Origin: an uncultured Pelagibacteraceae bacterium
GTDB lineage: Bacteria; Pseudomonadota; Alphaproteobacteria; Pelagibacterales; Pelagibacteraceae
Length of the DNA: 43,912 nucleotides
Reading direction: 5' to 3'
NCBI GenBank assembly: GCA_902558705.1
Contig: CACEEW010000009.1
Location: 1 to 43,912 of the forward strand
Shown: piece after piece, positions 1 to 8,119 of the stretch
How positions within the stretch are numbered: the stretch's first letter is position 1
Layout: the number at the start of each line of letters is the position of its first letter
Made by a program: the position numbers and the translations under genes
The notes under the pieces: model-generated
Database searches by the model: none
Seen by the model: only the letters and a program-made list of their open reading frames with translations
Told to the model about the DNA's origin: nothing

Positions 1-1
1 T

Positions 2-1462
2 GACAAGAAAGTCACAACCGTTGTAAATAATTCATATGAATTAGCAAAAAATTATGTTGATGAAATGAGAAACAAGATTGAGGCTGATATAGTCTTAATT
101 GCATTTGATACAAATAAAAGTGCCAATTTTTTAAATGATAATTCTAAAGAATATTTAAGATTTTTAAGAACTCAAAAAATTATTAGAGACGTTGATGAAA
201 TACACATAATTGATAAAAATAAAAAGTTATTATACTCAACAGAGAAAAAAAATAGATATATCCCACCAGTCGATAGGGCATTAAATCTAGTATTAGATGA
301 TGATAGACCTTTAAAGATTATAAATACTCAAGCAAATATGTCAGCTGCTATTATGAAATTAAAGTCTTCAGAAGGAAGATTTTTGTATGTGGTAAAATTT
401 TTAGATGAAAATATTTCAAATTATTTAACTGAATCTCAAGAGGCAATTAATTTTTATTATACTGTTGAAGAAAAAAGCACAGGTATCAAGATATCATTTA
501 TCATTATATATATAATAATTGTTTCATTATTATTGTTTATATCAATTTCTATTGCTATTAGATTTTCTTCAAGATTTTTTAGATCTATAAATAATTTGAT
601 TTTAGCATCAACGGAAATTGGTCAAGGAAATTTAAATTCAAAAGTTCCTGAAATTAAAACTGATAAAGATATGGAAATTTTGAATAAAAATTTTAATTCA
701 ATGATTAGTAGACTTAAAAATCAACAACAAAAATTAATTATTAATGAAAGATATGAAGCTTGGGGAAGTTTAGCGAGAAAACTTGCTCATGAAATTAAAA
801 ACCCTCTTACTCCAATTCAGTTGACGATTGATAGAATTAAAGAAAAATACATAAATCAAATTACACAAGCAGATCAAGACTCTTTTAAAGATAATTTAAA
901 AATTATAAATACTCAGATAAAGCAAATTGAAAATTTAGTTAACGAATTTTCTGACTTTGCTAGGATGCCCAAACCGACTTTAAAAGATAATGATTTGATT
1001 AAGATTTTAAATGATAATATAAATTTATTAAAGGAAGTTAACAAATCAATAGAAATTAAATTAATAAAAGATAGTGAAAATATTATATTTAATTGTGACA
1101 AAGAACAAATTGCTCGAGTTTTTTTTAATTTAATTAAGAATTCAATAGAAAGTATCGAGCAAAAATCTAAAAAAAACACTGATTTTAAAAAGAAAATTTT
1201 AATTGAAATTTTAGATTTAAATGACCATATTAAAATAGTATTTATAGATAATGGTGTAGGCTTTAATGAAAAAAATAATATAAAAGAAATATTGAAACCA
1301 TATTACACTACTAAAAAAAACGGTACAGGATTAGGTTTAGCAATAGTAAACAAAATAATTAATGATCATAAGGGTGAACTTGAATTTAACTCTATCTCTG
1401 ATGGTGCAAAAATAGAAATTAATTTTAAATTAGATGGCAACAGAAATTCTAATAGTAGATGA
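2..1462 (+). CDS. ntrY: NtrY-type sensor histidine kinase, 5'-truncated by the window edge
   Basis: Membrane sensor kinase of the NtrY/NtrX pair, which signals nitrogen or redox status. The frame is open from base 2, so the ATG at 65 is internal and the N-terminal membrane segments lie outside the window. What remains is an extracytoplasmic stretch, one strong membrane segment (around bases 485-570), a HAMP-like linker, the HisKA box AHEIKNPLTP with the phospho-acceptor His at bases 788-790, and a HATPase domain with the N-box (FNLIKNSIES) and a G-rich GTGLGLAIV motif. The HAMP runs almost directly into HisKA, so the PAS domain usual in NtrY seems to be missing. The gene overlaps ntrX by 29 bases, which suggests translational coupling. 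Family assignment is firm from the HisKA sequence and from ntrX following. Confidence 0.9.
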   Translation, partial: DKKVTTVVNNSYELAKNYVDEMRNKIEADIVLIAFDTNKSANFLNDNSKEYLRFLRTQKIIRDVDEIHIIDKNKKLLYSTEKKNRYIPPVDRALNLVLDDDRPLKIINTQANMSAAIMKLKSSEGRFLYVVKFLDENISNYLTESQEAINFYYTVEEKSTGIKISFIIIYIIIVSLLLFISISIAIRFSSRFFRSINNLILASTEIGQGNLNSKVPEIKTDKDMEILNKNFNSMISRLKNQQQKLIINERYEAWGSLARKLAHEIKNPLTPIQLTIDRIKEKYINQITQADQDSFKDNLKIINTQIKQIENLVNEFSDFARMPKPTLKDNDLIKILNDNINLLKEVNKSIEIKLIKDSENIIFNCDKEQIARVFFNLIKNSIESIEQKSKKNTDFKKKILIEILDLNDHIKIVFIDNGVGFNEKNNIKEILKPYYTTKKNGTGLGLAIVNKIINDHKGELEFNSISDGAKIEINFKLDGNRNSNSR

Positions 1463-2789
1463 TAATGCGGATATTAGAAATATCCTCAATGAATTAATTT
1501 TAGACGCTGGATATAAAACAAGAGTAGCAGCTAATTACAATCAAGCACTGAGTGAAATAGATAAAAAAATGCCAGATGTGGCAATTCTAGATGTTAAATT
1601 AGATAAGGGTGATAATGATGGTATAGAATTATTATCTCACATTAAATCAATAAATAAAGATATTCCAGTAATTGTAATTACTGGTCATGCTAATATTGAG
1701 ATGGCTGTTAATTCATTAAAAAAAGGTGCATTTGAATTTGTCGAAAAGCCATTTGATCAAAATAGATTATTAAATTTTATAAGTAGAGCTGTTGAAAATT
1801 TAAATTTGAAAAATCAAAATAAAGAATTTGAAAATAAATTATTTTCATCTTACGATCTAATTGGTGAAAGTAAAAATATACTAACAATAAGAGATCAAAT
1901 TGATAAGATTTCTTTAACTGAAAGTAGAATATTATTAAATGGTCCTTCAGGTTCGGGAAAAGAACTAGTAGCAAGAAAAATTCATAAAAATTCTAAAAGA
2001 AATAATAAACCATTTGTTGTTTTAAATGGAGCTTTACTAGACTCAAACAAATATGAATTAGAATTATTTGGTGAAGAAAAAGATAATGGTGCAATTTCTT
2101 ATGGTGCTTTGGAAAAAGCAAACAAAGGAACTTTACTAATAGATCAGGTTTCTGAAATACCTCTAGATATACAGTCTAAAATTTTGAGAGTTTTAACTGA
2201 TCAAAAATTCAAAAGATTAAATGGAAATAATGATGTGAATGTTGATGTTCGATTAATTTGTTCTTCTAGTAAAGATCTAAAAGAGGAAATAAAAATAGGA
2301 AATTTTAGAGAAGATCTTTATCATAGATTAAATGTATTTGAGATTAACATTAAATCTTTAAATGAAAGAGTTTCAGATATTCCTTTACTAATTAAATATT
2401 TTTCAAAAAAAATTTCACAGAGTTATAATATAAAAGAATTAGATATAGATGAGAATGACAGTTATATTCTTAATCATAACTGGCAAGGTAATGTTCGAGA
2501 ATTAAGGAATTTAATTGAAAGAATTGCAATTTTACAGCCAGATACAAAAGATAAAATTTCTAATATAGTGAAAGAATCGTTAAAAAATAAAAATTTTGAT
2601 GAAAAAATTACAGAAAATAGCCTTTCTATACCATTAAAAGAAGCTAGAGAAAATTTTGAAAAAGAGTATTTAACTACTCAATTAAAGAAATTTAATGGAA
2701 ATATATCAAAAACTGCAAACTTCGTTGGTATGGAGAGAAGTGCTCTTCATAGAAAGCTTAAGGGCTTAGGAATAAAAGAATTTAACTAA
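1434..2789 (+). CDS. ntrX: NtrX-type sigma54-family response regulator
   Basis: Response regulator partner of NtrY. The receiver domain (residues 1-120) has the acidic pair D9/D10, phospho-acceptor D53 and K105. An AAA+ domain follows (about 140-370) with Walker A GPSGSGKE at 170-177. The C-terminus is a Fis-type helix-turn-helix (ISKTANFVGMERSALHRKL). Two departures are visible. The sigma54-contacting GAFTGA loop is absent, which is also known in other alphaproteobacterial NtrX proteins. The Walker B motif reads LLIDQ (residues 234-238), with Gln where a catalytic Glu is usual. The protein may therefore bind DNA and regulate without activating sigma54 by ATP hydrolysis; that is inference. 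The ATG at 1434 gives a complete receiver domain. trkA starts one base after the stop. Confidence 0.92.
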   Translation: MATEILIVDDNADIRNILNELILDAGYKTRVAANYNQALSEIDKKMPDVAILDVKLDKGDNDGIELLSHIKSINKDIPVIVITGHANIEMAVNSLKKGAFEFVEKPFDQNRLLNFISRAVENLNLKNQNKEFENKLFSSYDLIGESKNILTIRDQIDKISLTESRILLNGPSGSGKELVARKIHKNSKRNNKPFVVLNGALLDSNKYELELFGEEKDNGAISYGALEKANKGTLLIDQVSEIPLDIQSKILRVLTDQKFKRLNGNNDVNVDVRLICSSSKDLKEEIKIGNFREDLYHRLNVFEINIKSLNERVSDIPLLIKYFSKKISQSYNIKELDIDENDSYILNHNWQGNVRELRNLIERIAILQPDTKDKISNIVKESLKNKNFDEKITENSLSIPLKEARENFEKEYLTTQLKKFNGNISKTANFVGMERSALHRKLKGLGIKEFN

Positions 2790-2790
2790 A

Positions 2791-4182
2791 ATGAATATAA
2801 TTATTTGTGGCGCTGGGAGAGTAGGATTTACTATCGCCAAATTATTAAGTGAACAAGGACACTCTATAACCGTGATTGATCAATCAAGTGAGGATATTCA
2901 AAAAATTAATGATAGTTTAGACGTAAAAGCTATAGTTGGAAAAGCTACTTATCCTTCAATTCTTGAAAAAGCTAATGCGTCAGAAACAGATATGATTATT
3001 GCTGTTACTAGAAATGATGAAATAAATATGTTGATTTGTCAGATATCATTTTCTATTTTTAATATCCAAAAAAAAATTGCCAGAATTCGCTCACAAGACT
3101 ATTTAAATCCAAAATTCAGCAGCGTTTATAATAAAGAAAATTTACCTATTGATGTAATTATTTCACCTGAACTTGAAATATCAAAATCAATTCAAAGAAA
3201 ATTAGAAGCCCCAGGTGCTCTTGATAGTGTTCCATTTGCAGATAATAAAATAAGATTATTAGAAATCTTAATTAAAGATGAATGTAAATCTATTGATGTG
3301 AAATTTAATGATCTAACAAAAAGATACCCCAAACTTGAAGCAAATGTAATAGGAATAAATAGAGATGATAAATTTTTTATTCCAAAAAAAACTGATTCTG
3401 TTAAAAAAAATGACAAAGTTTATTTAATTATTAATTCTTCACAAATGCCAGAAACACTAGAAGCTTTTGGCAACTTAGAGAAAATTTCAAAAAAAATCTT
3501 AATAATTGGTGGTGGAAATATTGGGTTCAATTTGGCGAAGAATATTGAAGAAACTTTAGAAACGACAAGGGTCAAGATTGTAGAAAAAGATAAAGAAAGA
3601 GCCGAATATCTTGCAAGCGAACTAAATGACTCAATTATAATCAATGGTGATGGATTAGATGAAGAAGTATTAGTTGAGGCAAATTTAGATGAAGCCGAAA
3701 CAGTTCTAGCACTAACTAATGATGATGAAGATAACTTAATGGTAAGTGTTCTTGTTGAAAAATTTGCTAAAGATAAAAAAAAAACTGATGATAAAAGAAC
3801 AATGGCTTTAATCAATAAACCAAATTATTCTTTACTTCAATCATCTCTAAAGATTGATGACTTGATTGACCCTAGAATGACAACTGTTTCAAGTATTTTA
3901 AAACATATTCATAAAGGAACAATTGAAAACGCTTATACTATTTCAAATGGTGAGTATGAGGTTATAGAAGCTGAAATTATCGAAACTTCCGAACTTATTA
4001 ATAAAGAAATAAAAAATTCAAATCTTCCCGATGAATTAAGGATAGGTGCAATACTTAGAGATAAAAAGGTAATCATTCCACGATCAGACTTTACTTTTAA
4101 AAAAGATGATCGAGTTGTTTTTATAGTTAAGAAAGAGTCAATTTCATTTGTTGAAAATATTTTCAGATTAAGTTCTGTTTAA
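2791..4182 (+). CDS. trkA: Trk potassium uptake regulatory subunit TrkA
   Basis: Cytoplasmic NAD(H)-binding gating ring of the Trk potassium channel. It has two tandem RCK modules. The first Rossmann motif is GAGRVG at residues 7-12, and the second (GGGNIG) is near residue 240. Each module is followed by a TrkA-C type segment, the last one ending in KKDDRVVFIVKK. The length of 463 aa fits the two-module TrkA family. It lies one base after ntrX and four bases before trkH. The ntrYX-trkAH order is common in alphaproteobacteria and suggests co-transcription. Confidence 0.93.
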   Translation: MNIIICGAGRVGFTIAKLLSEQGHSITVIDQSSEDIQKINDSLDVKAIVGKATYPSILEKANASETDMIIAVTRNDEINMLICQISFSIFNIQKKIARIRSQDYLNPKFSSVYNKENLPIDVIISPELEISKSIQRKLEAPGALDSVPFADNKIRLLEILIKDECKSIDVKFNDLTKRYPKLEANVIGINRDDKFFIPKKTDSVKKNDKVYLIINSSQMPETLEAFGNLEKISKKILIIGGGNIGFNLAKNIEETLETTRVKIVEKDKERAEYLASELNDSIIINGDGLDEEVLVEANLDEAETVLALTNDDEDNLMVSVLVEKFAKDKKKTDDKRTMALINKPNYSLLQSSLKIDDLIDPRMTTVSSILKHIHKGTIENAYTISNGEYEVIEAEIIETSELINKEIKNSNLPDELRIGAILRDKKVIIPRSDFTFKKDDRVVFIVKKESISFVENIFRLSSV

Positions 4183-4186
4183 ACAA

Positions 4187-5593
4187 ATGTTGAGTTTACA
4201 AATAAAATACTTAAGTTTTTTTTTTGGTTTAATTTCAGTTTTATCATTTTTTAATATAATTTATTCATATTATCTAAATCTATACCTTAATTTAGATACT
4301 TATTATTTAAGTTTGATGATCTCATTTATAATATCGGTATTGTTTTATAAAATAAAAACTTCTGAGAAAAAGTCATCAATTTTTGATAAAATATTAACTG
4401 TTTTTTTTGGATATCTTTTGATTCCTTTAGTCTTAAGTATCCCTTTTTATTTTAGTATTTATAATCTAACTTTTTTAGATTCTTATTTTGAAACAATATC
4501 TGGTTTTACTTCAACTGGTTTTACTATTTTTGAAAATATAAAACACATAGATCAAAGCCTAATTTTGTGGAGGTCTACAACTCAATGGATAGGGGGTCTT
4601 TACTTTCTTTTTTCAATAATATTTTTAATTGATATTTATGATGAAAGTTTTAAAAAAACACTAACTAATTTTTTCTCATTTAATAGCTCAGAAGTATTAA
4701 AACAAGCTTTTAAAATTTTTTTATTATATTCTGGTATAACACTTATAATTTTCATAATTCTTAATATCTTTTCTATAAGATCTTTTGACTCATTAAATTT
4801 AGCTTTTTCATTAATCTCCTCCGGGGGTTTTTTACCTGTAAATGATCTGTCTAGTATTATTAAAGATAAAACTCAGGTAATTATTTTATCTATTCTAATG
4901 TTAACATCTTTTTTTAGTATATTTTTTAGTTTTAATATTATTTTTTTTAAAAATAAGAATATTAATTTTTTCTATGAAGATTTGCATTTAATTATTTATT
5001 ACATTGTTGTAGTGACAATTTTTTTTCTTTTTTTTAGTTTTAATAACGAATTTTCCTCAAATCTCTTATCTATATCAACTAGTATGTCAAATATTGGTTT
5101 TTCCTTAGATACAAATCAATCTAATTTAAACTTAGTATATTTAGTATTAGTAATAATTGGTGGATCTTTTTTTTCTACAAGTTCAGGATTAAGATTTATA
5201 AAGATTTATTCATTGTTTAAATTTTCTATTAATCAAATTTTATCATTTAGCAGACCAAAAAATATATTTATGAATAAATTAATCTTCACTAAAATTAATT
5301 TTGATTTTAACGAAATAAATAAATATTTTTTAACTGTATTAATTTTTATTCTATCTTTTTTCATACTAACTACACTTTTGAGTATTAGTGGCATAAATTT
5401 TGAGAATTCTTTTAAATTATCTATTTTAACTTTAATGAATACTGTTAATTCATCATCATACGGATTAGCTGATTTTAATTTTAATAATCTTAATTTTTTT
5501 ATAAAATATAGTCTTATTTTCTTTATGATTATAGGTAGAATTGAACTGTTAACAATTCTACTTATCATTAAAAAATTCCTTTTAAAAAATTAA
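4187..5593 (+). CDS. trkH: Trk potassium uptake membrane subunit TrkH
   Basis: Potassium-translocating subunit of the Trk system, gated by TrkA. It is very hydrophobic along its whole 468 aa with about ten membrane segments, the pattern of the four M1-P-M2 repeats. The filter-like pore segments can be seen as ETISGFTSTGFTIF near residue 105, SLISSGGFLP, STSMSNIGFSLD and NTVNSSSYGLA, each with the conserved Gly at the filter. TTQWIGGLYF follows the first pore loop, as in TrkH/KtrB proteins. It starts four bases after trkA, and no terminator is visible between it and the tRNA-Arg gene. Confidence 0.92.
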   Translation: MLSLQIKYLSFFFGLISVLSFFNIIYSYYLNLYLNLDTYYLSLMISFIISVLFYKIKTSEKKSSIFDKILTVFFGYLLIPLVLSIPFYFSIYNLTFLDSYFETISGFTSTGFTIFENIKHIDQSLILWRSTTQWIGGLYFLFSIIFLIDIYDESFKKTLTNFFSFNSSEVLKQAFKIFLLYSGITLIIFIILNIFSIRSFDSLNLAFSLISSGGFLPVNDLSSIIKDKTQVIILSILMLTSFFSIFFSFNIIFFKNKNINFFYEDLHLIIYYIVVVTIFFLFFSFNNEFSSNLLSISTSMSNIGFSLDTNQSNLNLVYLVLVIIGGSFFSTSSGLRFIKIYSLFKFSINQILSFSRPKNIFMNKLIFTKINFDFNEINKYFLTVLIFILSFFILTTLLSISGINFENSFKLSILTLMNTVNSSSYGLADFNFNNLNFFIKYSLIFFMIIGRIELLTILLIIKKFLLKN

Positions 5594-5620
5594 TTAATTA
5601 ATATATACGTATCTAGTAAT

Positions 5621-5697
5621 GCGCCCTTAGCTCAGCTGGATAGAGCATCGGTTTTCTAAACCGAGGGTCGGAGGTTCGAATCCTCCAGGGCGCGCCA
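5621..5697 (+). tRNA. tRNA-Arg (anticodon TCT)
   Basis: The cloverleaf folds by eye. The acceptor arm GCGCCCT pairs with AGGGCGC, the D-arm contains AGCTCAGCTGGATAGAGC, and the anticodon loop is TTTCTAA with TCT at its centre. The T-arm is GGAGG-TTCGAAT-CCTCC, and the discriminator G and CCA are encoded in the DNA. A TCT anticodon reads AGA/AGG arginine codons; AGA is the dominant arginine codon in the surrounding genes. Confidence 0.97.
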
Positions 5698-5759
5698 TTC
5701 TCAGACCAAAATGGGTTTCCTATGCGATAATATCAACACTGTTGTGAATTAATTTTTCC

Positions 5760-5788
5760 TTGAAGAGTTATTTCTTACATGTTTAAAT
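5760..5788 (+). promoter_or_regulatory. Candidate promoter of bztA
   Basis: TTGAAG at 5760-5765 and TTAAAT at 5783-5788 are separated by 17 bases, a sigma70-like spacing with 4/6 matches in the -10 box. It would start a transcript near 5795, about 57 bases before bztA. In such AT-rich sequence the match is weak evidence on its own. Confidence 0.3.
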
Positions 5789-5814
5789 TATGAATATTCA
5801 AAAGTTATTTTGAA

Positions 5815-5832
5815 TTATTTGTTAACAAATAA
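5815..5832. promoter_or_regulatory. 18-base perfect palindrome upstream of bztA (candidate operator)
   Basis: TTATTTGTTAACAAATAA is its own reverse complement over all 18 bases. It ends 19 bases before the bztA start codon, ahead of the AGGAAG ribosome-binding site. It could be a repressor operator in the leader or a small 5'-UTR hairpin. Which regulator would bind is unknown. Confidence 0.45.
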
Positions 5833-5851
5833 ATAAACAATAGGAAGAAAT

Positions 5852-6892
5852 ATGTTTAAATACTTAAAACAATTAACTTCTTTAGTTGCTATGGTAGCTG
5901 TGTTGTTCACTTTTACAACAGAGTCTATGGCTGCTAAAAAATCTAAAACACTTAAAAACACTCAAAAAAAGGGTTTTGTAAGATGTGGAGTATCTCAAGG
6001 TCTTCCAGGATTTTCTAATGCTGATGCAGCAGGAAATTGGACTGGTGTTGATGTTGATGTATGTAGAGCGGTAGCTGCTGCAGTTCTAGGTGATGCAAAT
6101 AAAGTTAAGTTTACACCACTAAGTGCTAAAGAAAGATTTACAGCTTTAACTTCTGGTGAGATTGATATCTTATCAAGAAACACAACTTGGACTCTCTCAA
6201 GAGATGCTGATATCGGACTTACTTTTGTAGGTGTGAACTTTTACGATGGACAAGGTTTCATGGTAAGAAAAAGTTCAGGTATTACTTCAACTAGTCAATT
6301 TAAAAATGGTATTTCAGCTTGTACAAACATTGGTACAACAACTGAGTTAAACATGAGAGACTTCTTTAATTCTAGAGGAATTTCTTATGAGCCAGTTGCT
6401 TTTGAAAAAGCTGATGAAGTTGTAGCTGCATACGATGCAGGTAGATGTGATACTTACACTACTGATAAATCTGGTTTAGCTGCTCAAAGAACTAAAATGA
6501 AAAACCCTGATGAACACATTGTTCTACCAGAAACTATTTCTAAAGAACCTTTAGGACCAGTTGTAAGACAAGGTGACTCAGTTTGGGAAGATATCGTAAG
6601 ATGGTCTTTGAACACTATGATTGAAGCAGAAGAATACGGTATTACTTCAGCTAATGCAGACTCAATGAAAACTTCAGACAATCCACAAATTAAAAGACTT
6701 GTTGGTGCTGAGGGTGAAATGGGTGCAGCATTCGGTCTAGATAACGAATGGAACCTAAGAATTATCAAACAAGTTGGAAACTATGGTGAAAGTTATAAAA
6801 GAAATATAGCTGACACTGGTATTTTACCAGACAGAGGTCCAAATGAATTATGGACTAAAGGTGGTATTTTATACGTTCCACCATCAAGATAA
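5852..6892 (+). CDS. bztA: General L-amino-acid ABC transporter, periplasmic binding protein (BztA/AapJ type)
   Basis: Family 3 solute-binding protein that captures amino acids such as glutamate, glutamine and aspartate in the periplasm for BztBCD. It has a signal peptide of about 28 residues (MFKYLKQLTSLVAMVAVLF..., ending ESMAA). The mature part starts with the family's LKNTQKKGFVRCGVSQGLPG and includes NWTGVDVDVCRAVAAAVLGD and FTALTSGEIDILSRNTTWT. The 346 aa length is typical of AapJ/BztA (YhdW). The AGGAAG ribosome-binding site precedes the ATG. Codon use here is less A/T-extreme than in neighbouring membrane genes, as expected for a highly expressed gene. A terminator directly follows, so this gene is probably transcribed in excess of its permeases. 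Confidence 0.94.
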   Translation: MFKYLKQLTSLVAMVAVLFTFTTESMAAKKSKTLKNTQKKGFVRCGVSQGLPGFSNADAAGNWTGVDVDVCRAVAAAVLGDANKVKFTPLSAKERFTALTSGEIDILSRNTTWTLSRDADIGLTFVGVNFYDGQGFMVRKSSGITSTSQFKNGISACTNIGTTTELNMRDFFNSRGISYEPVAFEKADEVVAAYDAGRCDTYTTDKSGLAAQRTKMKNPDEHIVLPETISKEPLGPVVRQGDSVWEDIVRWSLNTMIEAEEYGITSANADSMKTSDNPQIKRLVGAEGEMGAAFGLDNEWNLRIIKQVGNYGESYKRNIADTGILPDRGPNELWTKGGILYVPPSR

Positions 6893-6911
6893 TTTAATTC
6901 ATAAATTACTT

Positions 6912-6945
6912 AAAAAGGGCTAGATTTTTCTAGCCCTTTTTTTTT
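6912..6945 (+). terminator. Intrinsic terminator/attenuator between bztA and bztB
   Basis: GGGCTAGA (6917-6924) pairs with TCTAGCCC (6929-6936) around a TTTT loop. The stem can be extended by flanking A/T pairs, and a run of nine T follows. It separates the binding protein from the permease genes, so read-through would give lower permease expression. Confidence 0.9.
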
Positions 6946-6967
6946 AAACTCATATATTATCCACACT

Positions 6968-8119
6968 GTGAATTTTAAACTTAAAGATATAGGTCCACAA
7001 TTAATGACAGTTATAGCTGTTGTTCTAGTCTTTGGTTTTTTTACTTACAACGCCCAAGTCAATATGGAAAATAGAGGTATTGATTTTGGATATGGATTTT
7101 TATCACAAGAGTCTTCATTTGATGTTCAATTTTCTTTAATTGAGTACGATGGTTCACATTCATATTTTAGAGCTTATTTAGTTGGTTTATTAAATACTAT
7201 ACTTGTTTCTGTTATTGGGATTATTCTTGCTACAATACTCGGAGTATTAGTTGGTATTGCGAGATTATCTCCTAATTATTTAATTAATAAATTTGCTGCT
7301 TTTTACGTAGAATTTTTTAGAAATATACCATTACTCTTGCAAATATTTTTTTGGTATTTTGCGGCATTAAGAGCTTTACCACTCCCTCAAGACGCTGAAG
7401 CAATGTTTGGAATTTCATTTCTAACCATAAAAGGTCTGTTTGTTCCTGCTTTTATTTGGGAAAATTTTAATATTTTCTTTTATTCAATAGTTGCAGCAAT
7501 TGTTGCAATAATCGTTATTCGTACTCACGCTAAGAAGTTACAAGAAACCCAAGGTAAACAAACACCAGTTTTGTTAATATCAATTGGTTTAATTTTTATC
7601 TTACCTCTTTTAAGTTTTTTAATTGGTGGTGTAAGATTATCATTCGAAGTCCCTGTTTTAAAACAATTAGCAACAACATCATTTATTTATGAAGGTGGTG
7701 TCAGCTTACCACCAGAACTAATTGCCTTAGCATTATCTTTATCTTTATATACTGCAACTTTTATAGCCGAATGTGTAAGAGCTGGAATTCAAGGTGTCGG
7801 TAAAGGCCAAAAAGAAGCTGCAGCATCTATTGGTCTTACTCAAAATCAAGTGCTTAAACTGGTAGTAATGCCCCAGGCTTTAAGAATAATAATTCCGCCT
7901 ACAACAAACCAGTACCTAAATCTAACAAAAAATTCTTCATTAGCTGCTGCTATTGCATACCCTGATTTAGTATTGGTTTTCGCTGGAACAGCTTTAATGC
8001 AGACTGGTAAAGCAATTGAAATAGTATCTATTACAATGTTTACTTACTTATCCTTAAGTATTTCAATTTCATTATTTATGAATTGGTACAATAATAAAAT
8101 AGCAATAACTGAAAAATAA
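6968..8119 (+). CDS. bztB: Amino-acid ABC transporter permease (BztB/AapQ type)
   Basis: Inner-membrane permease of the Bzt/Aap system. The first codon is GTG, and the terminator just upstream leaves little room for an earlier start. The N-terminal membrane segment leads to NRGIDFGYGFLSQESSFDV, a family hallmark. The HisM/GlnP-type permease core is interrupted by a long insertion, as is usual for AapQ. The EAA-like coupling loop near residue 280 reads GKGQKEAAASIGLTQ, followed by PQALRIIIPPTTNQYLNLTKNSSLA. The length of 383 aa fits the family. Its stop overlaps the bztC start by one base. Confidence 0.93.
   Translation: MNFKLKDIGPQLMTVIAVVLVFGFFTYNAQVNMENRGIDFGYGFLSQESSFDVQFSLIEYDGSHSYFRAYLVGLLNTILVSVIGIILATILGVLVGIARLSPNYLINKFAAFYVEFFRNIPLLLQIFFWYFAALRALPLPQDAEAMFGISFLTIKGLFVPAFIWENFNIFFYSIVAAIVAIIVIRTHAKKLQETQGKQTPVLLISIGLIFILPLLSFLIGGVRLSFEVPVLKQLATTSFIYEGGVSLPPELIALALSLSLYTATFIAECVRAGIQGVGKGQKEAAASIGLTQNQVLKLVVMPQALRIIIPPTTNQYLNLTKNSSLAAAIAYPDLVLVFAGTALMQTGKAIEIVSITMFTYLSLSISISLFMNWYNNKIAITEK

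Noticed and set aside
3420..3815. A 131-codon minus-strand frame with many Ser residues
   Set aside because: It lies wholly within trkA on the opposite strand; the Ser-rich composition is what antisense of an Asp/Glu/Lys-rich, AT-rich gene gives.
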